Origin: DASXTB01 sp036505615
GTDB lineage: Bacteria; Acidobacteriota; UBA6911; JACQSX01
Direction of reading: 5' to 3'
Length of the DNA: 40,099 nucleotides
NCBI GenBank assembly: GCA_036505615.1
Contig: DASXTB010000066.1
Coordinates: forward strand, 1-40,099
The position numbers were made by a program, and so were the translations under genes. The stretch's first letter is position 1. Every line of letters starts with the position of its first letter. Under the pieces are notes generated by a model. The model had not been told where the DNA came from. It made no database searches and worked only from the letters and a program-made list of their open reading frames with translations. Positions 23,783 to 32,657 of this stretch are shown here, piece by piece.

Positions 23783-24200
23783 GCCGCTTCCAGCGGTCTT
23801 TCCCAAAGGGTTTCAGCCCCGGCCTTTCCAGGCCGGGATCCAGCGCAATCGAAAATTTATCCAAGGCCGGTGCACAGGCCTTCAGGCAACCGGCTCTATC
23901 CATCGAAATAGGCAGTCAGTTTTCGCCGGCGTAAACGCCGGCTGGGTTGGCGAAAAAGGCCGTTGAAACGGCCTCCAGGCTGATGGTTGCGCTCGCGCAT
24001 TGCACCCTGGCCTCGAAAGGCCGGGGCTGAGACTCTTCGGGAAAGGCCGCCGGAAGCGGCCTGGGCGCCGCGAAGCGGCGCTACCGGAGAGACGCCCCGT
24101 GGGGCGGGCTCCTGCACCATGAAAGATTGCGAGGGAGACGGCCCACCGGCCGTCTCTCCAAAATGTCCAAAGTCCAGAGGCCGCTGGAAGCGGCCTTGAC
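23783..24200. repeat. Composite palindrome cluster (REP-like) in a 915-bp gene-free region
   Basis: A left arm (23783-23848: GCCGCTTCCAGCGG, CTTTCCC, TTTCAGCCCCGGCC, AGGCCGGG) recurs inverted at 23987-24060. Between them are CCGGCGTAAACGCCGG (23926-23942) and GGCCGTTGAAACGGCC (23958-23973). Further right come CCGCGAAGCGG, GCCCCGTGGGGC, AGACGGCCCACCGGCCGTCT and GGCCGCTGGAAGCGGCC. These short, related palindromes look like a cluster of REP/BIME-type elements. No supported coding sequence is present from 23710 to 24624. Confidence 0.8.
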
Positions 24201-24282
24201 ACGGCCCTCAGACCATCTCTCCGCTGCCAAAAGTAGAAACTCCAGGACCAGCACTTCAGTGGTGGGAATCAATGCCCTTTGA

Positions 24283-24333
24283 CCGGCGTGTCCTTTGTGG
24301 TTCAAGCCTTTTTGACCACCAAGGACACAGCGG
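24283..24333. repeat. GTCCTTTGTGGTT hairpin, copy 2
   Basis: GCGTGTCCTTTGTGGTTCAA and TTTGACCACCAAGGACAC form a hairpin around a short loop. It shares its core with 14908-14966 in the same orientation. Confidence 0.85.
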
Positions 24334-24486
24334 ACACGGCCAGCCACCGGGGCGTTTGTCATTTAAGATCAAACTCCTCCCATCCCTGTAAAAAAGAGTC
24401 GGCCGCTGGGCTATTATCACGTTCTCCCTACGGGACGGAAACTGCGTCACCAATCTCCCTCGTGAGAGTTTGTGAATAATCCGGGC

Positions 24487-24531
24487 TAACACCCAACACC
24501 TAATAGCCAGCACCCAACACCCAGTTGCCCT
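24487..24531. repeat. Short ACACCCA-type array
   Basis: Five or so C-rich heptamer units (AACACCC, AACACCT, AGCACCC) lie about 95 bp upstream of the ku start. They belong to the TGGGTGT family, here as a single C-rich arm. Confidence 0.75.
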
Positions 24532-24624
24532 CACCAAGAGATTTCTAGCGACCCCCCCGTGCTGTGCTTGCTAAAATCTGAAAAGCTGTTGTGCTGAATT
24601 TGGAATTCGCGTCAGGAGAAGATT

Positions 24625-25449
24625 ATGCGGCCCATATGGTCTGGTTCTATTACCTTCGGTCTCGTGTCTGTTCCCGTTCAGGTGCATTCCGCCCTTACCC
24701 ACAGCGAGATCACTTTTCACCTGTTACATAAGAAGTGCCAGTCGCGCATCAAGCAACAGTTGTACTGTCCGACTTGCGAGCGCACGGTGGAACGCAGTGA
24801 GTTGGTGAAGGGTTATGAGTATGCCAAAGGCCAATATGTAATCATGGAAGAAAGCGACTTTGAGAAGCTGGAGGTTGTGGCGACGCGGAATATCGACGTG
24901 ATGGCATTCGTCAATCTTAAAGACGTCGATCCCATTTACTTCAGTCGCCCTTACTTTCTCACGCCGGAAGGCGACAATCAAAAGACCTTCGCGCTGTTTA
25001 CGCAGGCGATGGAAGAGAGCCAGAAGGCGGCGGTGGTCAAATTTGTGATGCGCGAAAAGGAATATGTTGGCTGTATCGCGCCTCGGGGAAAAGCCCTTCT
25101 ACTTTATGACCTGTACCACAAGGACGAGATCAAGAACATCAAGGACTTTCAAGTGGAGTACAAGGGATCTGTGCGGCCCAAGGAAGTCGAACTGGCGCAG
25201 CAGTTGATCGGCAATCTTACAGAGTCGTTCGACCCCGATTTGTTGAGGGACACGTACCAGGAAAAGCTGGAAGACATATTGGAGCAGAAAGCAAAAGGAC
25301 ATTCCATCAAGTTGCCTGCCGCCGTGCGCCCGCCGGCCAAAGTAATCAATCTGATGGAAGCCCTGAAGAAGAGTGTTGCCCAAAGCGCGAAGTCGAAGCC
25401 TTCCTCCCGAACGGGGGCAGAACAGGAAGGAAAACGGAAGAAAGCGTAG
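24625..25449 (+). CDS. ku: Non-homologous end joining protein Ku
   Basis: The ATG at 24625 is preceded by AGGAGA. The 274-residue protein starts MRPIWSGSITFGLVSVPV, the standard bacterial Ku start, followed by LHKKCQSRIKQQLYCPTC (a zinc-knuckle-like loop kept in many Ku proteins), GYEYAKGQYVIMEESDFEKL, and the later core VELAQQLIGNLTESFDPDL. The C-terminal tail is lysine-rich. Bacterial Ku binds broken DNA ends as a homodimer ring and recruits the LigD ligase. No ligD is present nearby in this window. The next gene follows within 5 bp. Confidence 0.96.
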   Translation: MRPIWSGSITFGLVSVPVQVHSALTHSEITFHLLHKKCQSRIKQQLYCPTCERTVERSELVKGYEYAKGQYVIMEESDFEKLEVVATRNIDVMAFVNLKDVDPIYFSRPYFLTPEGDNQKTFALFTQAMEESQKAAVVKFVMREKEYVGCIAPRGKALLLYDLYHKDEIKNIKDFQVEYKGSVRPKEVELAQQLIGNLTESFDPDLLRDTYQEKLEDILEQKAKGHSIKLPAAVRPPAKVINLMEALKKSVAQSAKSKPSSRTGAEQEGKRKKA

Positions 25450-25453
25450 AAGG

Positions 25454-26491
25454 ATGAAGCGCCGGCGGTTTTGTGAACAGATTGCGGGCGGTTTTGCTTT
25501 CTTTTTCAGAGACAGCAAATCCGGCCTGTTTGGCCACCAGACAGATATGGCGCAGGTGAAATCGGAGAAGGCCGGCAAGTTGACAACGCAGGCAGTACAG
25601 AGGCGCGGGGAACTGTATTCGCTGTTGGGCGACGTTCCGTCCCGAAACCGCCCCCTTTCGACGCAAACGGTCAGCCAGCAGGAGCGCTCCGGTTACCTGC
25701 TGGAAAAACTGGTTCTGGATCTGAACGGAATCGAGCCGGTTCCAGCTCTCTTTGTGCGTCCTAAATCCGTATCGGGAAGAATCCCCGCCGTGCTCTATAA
25801 CCATGCCCATGGCGGCGACTACAAATTGGGCAAGAGAGAGCTAATCGACGGCAGGAGCGCCTTGCAGACTCCTCCCTATGCCGACGTTCTAGCCTCGCTC
25901 GGCTATTGCTCCCTGTGCGTGGATACGTGGGTCTTCGGGGAACGCTCCACGCGCCCTGAACTGGATGTCTTCAAGGAAATGCTTTGGAAGGGACAGGTGC
26001 TGTGGGGAATGATGGTCTATGATTCGCTCCGGGGTATCGATTATCTGCTCAGCCGTCCTGAGGTCGATCCGGCACGTTTGGCCACGCTTGGCCTGTCGAT
26101 GGGGAGCACGATGGCGTGGTGGGTGGCTGCGCTCGATGAGAGAGTGAAAGTCTGCGTCGACATTTGCTGTCTCACAGATTATCAGGCTCTGATAGAGACC
26201 AATAATCTGAAAGGACATGGCGTCTATTACTTCGTACCCTCGTTACTCAAACACTTTTCCACTGCCCAGATAAACTCCTTGATTGCGCCTCGCGCGCACT
26301 TGAGCCTGGCCGGGAACCTTGATCCCCTCACACCTCCGGCCGGGCTGGAGCGCATCGACCGTGAACTTAAGACAGTCTACGAAGAGACAGGCCATCCTGA
26401 AGCATGGAAACTGCTGCGGTACGACGTCGGCCACCAGGAAACGCCCGAGATGAGACGAGAGATTATAGGATTTTTGAAGCGTTTCTTGTAA
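25454..26491 (+). CDS. Alpha/beta hydrolase (dienelactone-hydrolase-like)
   Basis: The ATG at 25454, just after the ku stop, is preceded closely by GAAGG; a longer in-frame reading overlaps ku and is less likely. The 345-residue protein has the alpha/beta-hydrolase order: strand and oxyanion loop PAVLYNHAHGG, nucleophile Ser215 in GLSMG, acid Asp290 in GNLDPLTP and His327 in VGHQE. The first 30 residues (MKRRRF, then a Phe-rich stretch) may be a weak Tat-type signal or an anchor. The substrate is unknown; similar proteins include acetyl-xylan-esterase-like and dienelactone-hydrolase-like enzymes. Adjacent to ku by position only; no functional tie is evident. Confidence 0.85.
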   Translation: MKRRRFCEQIAGGFAFFFRDSKSGLFGHQTDMAQVKSEKAGKLTTQAVQRRGELYSLLGDVPSRNRPLSTQTVSQQERSGYLLEKLVLDLNGIEPVPALFVRPKSVSGRIPAVLYNHAHGGDYKLGKRELIDGRSALQTPPYADVLASLGYCSLCVDTWVFGERSTRPELDVFKEMLWKGQVLWGMMVYDSLRGIDYLLSRPEVDPARLATLGLSMGSTMAWWVAALDERVKVCVDICCLTDYQALIETNNLKGHGVYYFVPSLLKHFSTAQINSLIAPRAHLSLAGNLDPLTPPAGLERIDRELKTVYEETGHPEAWKLLRYDVGHQETPEMRREIIGFLKRFL

Positions 26492-26738
26492 GTTTCGGAT
26501 CTCGGCCAAGTATTGCGTGATAGGTTGCCTCGGTGCACACGAAGGTCACAAAATTAGTCAAAATCTACAATGCCGTGTGGTTGGCTGGTGGTCCATTCGC
26601 TAAATCTGAATTGCCCCAGTCTATAGCGGCAACATGAGCTCGTTCGCTACTCTTAGATGTTGGAATTGCCAGAATCCGAGCGTGGAGAATGGATACCGGT
26701 TTTGCACTATCCACTATCGGATCCGCAGAAGACAGTTT

Positions 26739-29700
26739 CTACGGTCTTCGGCGATTCAGCAGGAGCGTTCCAATTGGATTTCCGGGCGTGACCTGCCAGA
26801 TCTGATTATTGCCACCGGTTTCGTCTTCCCACAGGACAGACAATTGCCCATCAGCATCGGTTAAGACGATGGGAAATGTTACCTGCTGTCCCAGGTCGTT
26901 GGATACGTTGATGGCAGTAGAAAATGTCAATCCTCCGTCGGTTGATTTGATGAAGTAGACGTCACGGCCTCCGGGAAAAAGCGGCCCTGGCCCGAATACT
27001 CCCCACGCCAAGCCAACATTTCCTGCACTGTCCGCTAAGACGTAGGGAACGAACGAACGAATTCCCCGCAATGATGTTCTGGAGGCGTTAATTGGTTCCG
27101 AGAATGTGATTCCTCCATCAATGGAGCGGGAGAAGTAGACGTCCTGTTCGTTGCGGGTCAGGTCGCTCCTGATAAAAGCAACCAGGACGTGCCCGGATCG
27201 ATCAACAGCCAGTGAGGGTGATGAGACAGACGGCGGATTGACAGTGACGCTGCTGGCCCGGGCCACGCTCAAGGGGGTCGAAAAGGTGGAGCCATCAGCG
27301 GATTGGGAAAAGTAAATATCGGGAGGCCTGGACCCCGTGGCTGCAAAGAAGGCGATCAACACCGTGCCCGACGAATCGACAGCAATGGCCGGCGAGCTGG
27401 CCAAAGCTGAGGGGAATCTCAAAGGACTCTTGGAAACGTTCACCCTTAAAGGAAAAGTTGCTCCACCGTCGCTCGATTTAGTAAAGAACACATCCTGAAA
27501 CCCGCCTATCGGATCAAACAGCACGTAAGCAATGTGGATGGCGCCGCTCCTGCTGACTGCCAAAACTGGGGCGGAGACGCTCAGCCGCGCGTCGGTGATT
27601 TCCGTAACATTGGCCGGTCGTGAGAACGTTGCGCCTCCATCGACGGAACGGCTCATGAAGACATTGGAAACACTTGAATCCGGATTGATCCCGCGCCACA
27701 CGACGGTAATCGCCCCTGAGTCATCGATGCCGATGGTGTGACTCAGTAGATTGACGCTGGGATCGCGAGCAATCACTGTCGATGTGACGCGCGTGCCCGC
27801 CCGGTAGCGGGAGTAGGTAATCGTTCCAAAGGGAGAAAAGAATCTTCCTGAATCTCCTCCCGATACGACATGCAGGTCGCCCTCACTGTCAACCACCGCC
27901 TTAGGTTGGAACACAGAATCGCGCACATCACTGACTGGATGTGGAACTTGGCCCATCTCCATCGGATTGGAAATGGTTATTCGAAGCGTGGTTGTGCGCG
28001 TCAGGTTTCCAAAGGTTCCAATGATTGTCACGGGATAAGTTCCCGGTTTTGCCAGCGGAGCCGTTTCCACTGTGACCGTGGCTTCGCTGGGAGCCTTGGT
28101 GGATTTCGAAGAAAACGCGAACCTCCATCCCGGATATGCAGGAGAAGCGTCCAGTGAAATGGCGCCGTCGAAAGTGCCTATTGCTATGCTCCTGATGGTG
28201 AAGTGTGCGGCGGCACCCGCAAGAACATTTTGAGTGAGCGTTTTGGCTGCGAGGATGAAATCTGCGGTCTGATTGAGCGCCTCGGGCGGCGACACAACCG
28301 CGGCTTCAATATCGGAATCCGTGCCCGATCGGTCGTCGGCCCAGGTAAGAACAAAGCCGAGATCGCCGGCGGACATCTGATTGTAATCTCCGTGATACGC
28401 AGTCCTGAAGTTGAACGGCGTCGGAATCAGCATCCAGTTGGCATTGGTGACGCGGCGATTCGTGGAGAAAGTGACCCCTCCGTCCTTGGAGGCGGCCATG
28501 TAAACATCCAACAGCACATCATTGCCCGGATCGTTCCTTCGGTCGTACCACATCACGCCGACGGTGCCGTCGGGCGCCACGGCGGTCGAGGGTTGAAACT
28601 GGTCGGTATCGGTTTGATCGTCGTTGACCCTGACCGGCGCGCTCCAGGTTGCGCCCCCATCGGCTGATTTGACAACGATAACGTCGCTTTCGTCGCGTGA
28701 ATCGGACGGCTTGACATTGGCCACAACGTAAATGTTTCCGCGGTTCGGTCCGCCGCCAGCGTCGGCAGCGATGCTGGGGAAGGAGTTGGTCTCGAATCCG
28801 CCGCTGAGATTCCTTGAAAACCGAATCGATGGGTCTTTGAAAGCAGTAACCGGCTGTCCGAAAGTCTGTCCCCCGTCGGTCGACTTGACCACGGCAATCC
28901 CAGGAATGCGAGTGTCAAAATAGGCAACGTAAACTTCACCTACAGGACCGACCGCTATCATCGAGCCTTGAACAAACCCCCTGGCGTCGGCTGGTTGCCC
29001 GATCAATTGAAATTGAGACCAGGTCTCTCCGCCGTCTGTGGAACGAACAAAGCCGATGCCGCTGCTGGCGCCTCGTTCGGAAGTAAAGCGAGTCCAGGTC
29101 ACGTAGACGTTGCCCCGGTATTGGCTACCGGTGTTATCCACGGCCAGCCATGGTTTGTCCACACTATCCAGGGAAGTCGTGTGCATCTGCGTGGCGTTTA
29201 CCAGAGGCGACCAGCTGGCCCCGCCGTTGGCCGACTTTGTCACGCCGACCGTTGAGAGTCCCAGACCATTGACTGCAAGAAAGGCGTGGTAAAACACGCC
29301 GCCGGGGCCGGCCGCCATCACCGGATCCCCCAATCCCGAACCAAACGGATACAGCGGCGGAAAAGTTTCGTTCCAGGTGCGGCCGCCATCGTTGGAGTAG
29401 CTGATGCTGGAGCCAAAACCGCCGAGGCTTCCGTCGTTATAGCCCACTACGATATTGGACCCGGATGTAGCGCTGCTGGTTTCGCTTTGAAGGCGGCTGC
29501 GCAAGTCAATCGCGGGATTGTTAATTTTCCGCCCGTCGTCACTGAGACTGCTTCGGGGAATATCCAGGCCGTACTTTTGAAGAAGGTAGGATTGGAGGTT
29601 GCCTGAAAGCCGGTCAAATTCCGGAACATAAAGCAGCCACACATCCACAGCGTTTGCAAACCCTGGCTGCAGTTCTGGGCGCTCGTCGGCAAAAAGATTG

Positions 29701-29906
29701 CTCAGAGAGTTTCGTGCCGTTATCAGCGGCAGATTTTCTTCGGAAGCCAACCGCTGAACCTTCCCGGCTGAGAAGTGTCCCAGGCGTTTGCCGGCCGGAG
29801 TTGCGGCGAGGAAACTCAAAGAGAAAAAAGGAATGGCGAAGAGCCCAAGAGCATTTCTTAAAACAAGAAGAACAGAAAGACGGTCTTTTCTCATAACGAC
29901 GTCCAT
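26739..29906 (-). CDS. Large secreted BNR/sialidase-like beta-propeller protein
   Basis: The start is uncertain: GTG 29975, ATG 29906 and ATG 29894 are all in frame and none has a good ribosome-binding site; 29906 places a signal peptide (VLLVLRNALGLFAIPFFSLSFLA) near the N-terminus. The roughly 1055-residue product has many Asp-box/BNR motifs of the form S-x-D-G-G-x-T-W/F, e.g. SNDGGRTW, STDGGETW, SADGGATW, SVDGGATF and STDGGLTF, in two sets separated by an Ig/NEW3-like domain (around residues 590-680). This indicates two beta-propellers. Catalytic residues of true sialidases were not identified, so enzymatic activity is not claimed. It is exported and may bind or act on glycans. It is divergent from the secreted protein at 30258. 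Confidence 0.82.
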   Translation of the reverse strand: MDVVMRKDRLSVLLVLRNALGLFAIPFFSLSFLAATPAGKRLGHFSAGKVQRLASEENLPLITARNSLSNLFADERPELQPGFANAVDVWLLYVPEFDRLSGNLQSYLLQKYGLDIPRSSLSDDGRKINNPAIDLRSRLQSETSSATSGSNIVVGYNDGSLGGFGSSISYSNDGGRTWNETFPPLYPFGSGLGDPVMAAGPGGVFYHAFLAVNGLGLSTVGVTKSANGGASWSPLVNATQMHTTSLDSVDKPWLAVDNTGSQYRGNVYVTWTRFTSERGASSGIGFVRSTDGGETWSQFQLIGQPADARGFVQGSMIAVGPVGEVYVAYFDTRIPGIAVVKSTDGGQTFGQPVTAFKDPSIRFSRNLSGGFETNSFPSIAADAGGGPNRGNIYVVANVKPSDSRDESDVIVVKSADGGATWSAPVRVNDDQTDTDQFQPSTAVAPDGTVGVMWYDRRNDPGNDVLLDVYMAASKDGGVTFSTNRRVTNANWMLIPTPFNFRTAYHGDYNQMSAGDLGFVLTWADDRSGTDSDIEAAVVSPPEALNQTADFILAAKTLTQNVLAGAAAHFTIRSIAIGTFDGAISLDASPAYPGWRFAFSSKSTKAPSEATVTVETAPLAKPGTYPVTIIGTFGNLTRTTTLRITISNPMEMGQVPHPVSDVRDSVFQPKAVVDSEGDLHVVSGGDSGRFFSPFGTITYSRYRAGTRVTSTVIARDPSVNLLSHTIGIDDSGAITVVWRGINPDSSVSNVFMSRSVDGGATFSRPANVTEITDARLSVSAPVLAVSRSGAIHIAYVLFDPIGGFQDVFFTKSSDGGATFPLRVNVSKSPLRFPSALASSPAIAVDSSGTVLIAFFAATGSRPPDIYFSQSADGSTFSTPLSVARASSVTVNPPSVSSPSLAVDRSGHVLVAFIRSDLTRNEQDVYFSRSIDGGITFSEPINASRTSLRGIRSFVPYVLADSAGNVGLAWGVFGPGPLFPGGRDVYFIKSTDGGLTFSTAINVSNDLGQQVTFPIVLTDADGQLSVLWEDETGGNNQIWQVTPGNPIGTLLLNRRRP

Positions 29907-30257
29907 TCTTGCATTAGGTTCCATCGACGTCAAAAGCGCTTTTTGAGCACGGAGTACGATTGAAAAAATTGACACTCTACCGGGCGCATCTCGCTCTTGC
30001 CGTCAATACCCCAGACACTGTATTTCAGTCTATCCAAAGTCTAGTTTGTGCATTTGGCGAATGCTGGCAAAAGTTCTGAAAAGCCTTGTAAGTTATTGAG
30101 TGATCACGCCTCGACGGGACGCCTAGGACGTAGTCAGGTGTTTATCTTACTATTGAGACCTTAGGTTCGTTGTTGCTTCCTCTGTACTCAGGTTCCTCTT
30201 CGATTCCACGGCGCAAAAACCCGGTGCTATTCGTGAATGGGGGTCGAGGAGAACCTC

Positions 30258-31349
30258 ATGCGATTCAATCTAATGCTCATCACGCTAACTGCGTTTTTGG
30301 TCTGCGCAGCAGCGCGTGCGCAAAGCTTGCTGCCGCACAAAGATATGGTGTTCGCGCAGGTGGCAGTGGGAGATTCTATTGAAACCCGTATTACATTGAC
30401 CAACCGCGGGACCTCTCCCTACTCAGGGACCCTGTTTCTGGTAAAAAATCAAGGGGAGGATTGGAATGCCACGGTCAATGGGGTTCAGATTTCCAAGGGA
30501 GCAACCGCCGTATCAATCTCCCCCGGCGCGACCACCACTTTGCGAATTACCGGAACGGACACCCAGGCGGGTTTTGCAATCCTGGCTGGCTCGCAGATGG
30601 CCACTTCCAACTGCCTGGACGGCAATCTTACTTATTATGTAAAGTCCGGATCTTCGATTGTGGACAGCGTTGGAGTTGCCGACTCAACAGAGATCTATTT
30701 CTCATCGATTCCCTTCGAAAACTTCGCGACCATTGCGCTCGCGCTGGCCAACATCGACGCTGAGGAACGCACCGCTAACGTGTCGATTACTCTATTTACC
30801 GAAAACGGCACTGGCGTGGCAACCAAGACCATCCCGCTGGGCCCGTTTTGGCATAAGTCATTCTTTGCGAGGGAGCTTTTTACCGGGATCACCATGGCCG
30901 GCAAGGGGCACCTGGAAATACAGTCGGACATAGCCATCTGTGGAACAGCGTTGAACGCGGTGGACGGCCAGATATCATCTTTGCCCGTATCGGCGACCGG
31001 CCGTGTCTACAATCTGCGCGCCACCGCCTCGGACGGCACTTCTTTCAGCGGGCAAGCCAGTCTTTGGGCTGAAGGCTTCTTCGTCAAAGGTTACATGATA
31101 ATCACGGAAGCTGGTGGAATGAAAATAACGCCCGAGCCATATCTTGTCTATGGACGGCTGATTAAGGGCGTTCTGAGGCTCTCGTTCTATGCCAAGGGGA
31201 AGGCGTTTCAAGATCGCGAGGTCAGCGTTTACACTACCTATCGCGACTTTTCTTTTGAAGCCAACTCGCTGTCAGGCACGCTGGTCGTGACCTATGTGAA
31301 CGAAAATTCAACTAGCACCGGAAGTTTTCAACTGACTAAGACCAACTGA
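30258..31349 (+). CDS. Secreted protein of unknown function, beta-rich
   Basis: The ATG at 30258 follows GAGGAG with a 6-base spacer. The 363-residue product starts with a signal peptide (MRFNLMLITLTAFLVCAAARA, cleavage before QSLLP). Two similar beta-sandwich-like parts seem present: about 25-100 (DSIETRITLTNRGTSPYSG, an ASPM/Hydin-like or CARDB-like pattern) and about 150-240 (IALALANIDAEERTANVSITLF), then a C-terminal lipocalin-like part. I do not recognise a named family; similar secreted proteins with this layout are frequent in Acidobacteriota (recalled). The 351-bp gap to the divergent BNR gene holds no recognised element. Confidence 0.78.
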   Translation: MRFNLMLITLTAFLVCAAARAQSLLPHKDMVFAQVAVGDSIETRITLTNRGTSPYSGTLFLVKNQGEDWNATVNGVQISKGATAVSISPGATTTLRITGTDTQAGFAILAGSQMATSNCLDGNLTYYVKSGSSIVDSVGVADSTEIYFSSIPFENFATIALALANIDAEERTANVSITLFTENGTGVATKTIPLGPFWHKSFFARELFTGITMAGKGHLEIQSDIAICGTALNAVDGQISSLPVSATGRVYNLRATASDGTSFSGQASLWAEGFFVKGYMIITEAGGMKITPEPYLVYGRLIKGVLRLSFYAKGKAFQDREVSVYTTYRDFSFEANSLSGTLVVTYVNENSTSTGSFQLTKTN

Positions 31350-31357
31350 CGGACTGT

Positions 31358-31546
31358 AACCGACAAACCAGTAGTGATTAATAGGACACGGATAACACTG
31401 AATAACAGGGAACGGCGAATGTCTTGACTGGGCTCCGCCGCTTTTGCAACTGCTCATCCACTTAGTCGTCGCCCCGTCAAGACATTCGCTAATCCGTGTT
31501 TCCCGCGTTATCCGTGTCCTATTAATCACTATCGATTTGTTGGTTA
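31358..31546. repeat. Long inverted-repeat element (MITE-like)
   Basis: AGTGATTAATAGGACACGGATAAC (31373-31396; shown here only in part as a motif, 24 bp) has its exact reverse complement at 31507-31530. The arms extend imperfectly outward (CCGACAAACC with GGTT...TTTGT) to 31358 and 31546. An inner pair, GCGAATGTCTTGAC / GTCAAGACATTCGC, sits at about 31414-31429 and 31476-31490. The whole 190 bp can fold as one hairpin between a secreted-protein gene and galT. Confidence 0.88.
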
Positions 31547-31622
31547 CACTCCATTAGGTTGACTTGTCCTCCTCGGAGACGGGCCGCTTTGAATCTCCGC
31601 CTCTTCGCTATATTCTCTGTTC

Positions 31623-32657
31623 ATGATCGATGTGGAACGGCCGCACCGCCGTTACAACCCCCTCGTCGACGAATGGGTGCTCTGTTCCCCGCAGCGTACC
31701 CTGCGGCCGTGGCTCGGACAAACAGAGCCGGCTGAGCCGGCAAATATTTCCCACTACGATCCTAGCTGTTACCTGTGTCCCGGCAACGCAAGGGCGGGCG
31801 GAATCCGCAACCCCCGCTACACTAAAACGTTTGTCTTCGACAATGATTTTGCGGCTCTTCTCGAAACGGCTCCTGATCACTTCAATGAACGAGATCTGTT
31901 GATTGCCAGAGCAGAATCAGGAAATTGCCGCGTCATTTGTTTTTCTCCGCGCCATGATCTCACCGTATCGCGCATGGATCTGCAGGCGATCGAAGCAGTA
32001 GTGGATGTGTGGACCGGAGAAACGCAATCTTTGGGAGCAAAGGATTTTATCGGCTACGTTCAGATTTTCGAAAACAAAGGCGCCATCATGGGTTGCAGTA
32101 ATGCGCATCCGCACTGCCAGATCTGGGCCACCGGGGAAATCCCGACCCAGCCCGCCAGGAAAATGAAAAGCCAGCAGAAGTATTTTCGAAGCCACAATTC
32201 GGACCTTCTGGGAGACTACCTGCAGCTTGAGCTGACTAAGCAGGAGCGAATTGTTTGTGAAAATCAGCACTGGGTCGCCCTGGTGCCTTTCTGGGCCTAC
32301 TGGCCGTATGAATGCATGCTCATCCCGCGCCGGCTGGTTGCGGATCTTCCGGCGCTGTCACGCGGCGAACGTGCCGCGCTGGCGGAAATCCTGAAACGAC
32401 TGACCACACGTTATGACAACCTGTTTCAGTGTTCGTTCCCCTATTCGATGGGGTGGCATGGGCGCCCTACAGACGGCGAGCAACATCCTTACTGGAGACT
32501 GCACGCCGTCTATTACCCACCTTTGCTCCGGTCGGCTACAGTGAAGAAATTCGCTGTGGGCTACGAAATGATGGGAGAGCCACAACGCGACATCAGCGCG
32601 GAAGTGGCCGCTGCCTGCCTGCGAGAAGTTTCAGAACGTCATTATCTGGAGTTATGA
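31623..32657 (+). CDS. galT: Galactose-1-phosphate uridylyltransferase
   Basis: This 344-residue enzyme of the Leloir pathway moves UMP from UDP-glucose to galactose 1-phosphate. Visible hallmarks: zinc-site cysteines Cys49 and Cys52 in CYLCPGN, the triad HPH at residues 162-164 in SNAHPHCQIW (His164 is the nucleophile that becomes uridylylated), and the C-terminal WRLHAVYYPPLLRSATVKKF with GYEMMGEPQRD. It is full length. Its stop overlaps the start of galK by ATGA (32654-32657), which fits co-translation. No galE or galM is seen in this window. Confidence 0.96.
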   Translation: MIDVERPHRRYNPLVDEWVLCSPQRTLRPWLGQTEPAEPANISHYDPSCYLCPGNARAGGIRNPRYTKTFVFDNDFAALLETAPDHFNERDLLIARAESGNCRVICFSPRHDLTVSRMDLQAIEAVVDVWTGETQSLGAKDFIGYVQIFENKGAIMGCSNAHPHCQIWATGEIPTQPARKMKSQQKYFRSHNSDLLGDYLQLELTKQERIVCENQHWVALVPFWAYWPYECMLIPRRLVADLPALSRGERAALAEILKRLTTRYDNLFQCSFPYSMGWHGRPTDGEQHPYWRLHAVYYPPLLRSATVKKFAVGYEMMGEPQRDISAEVAAACLREVSERHYLEL

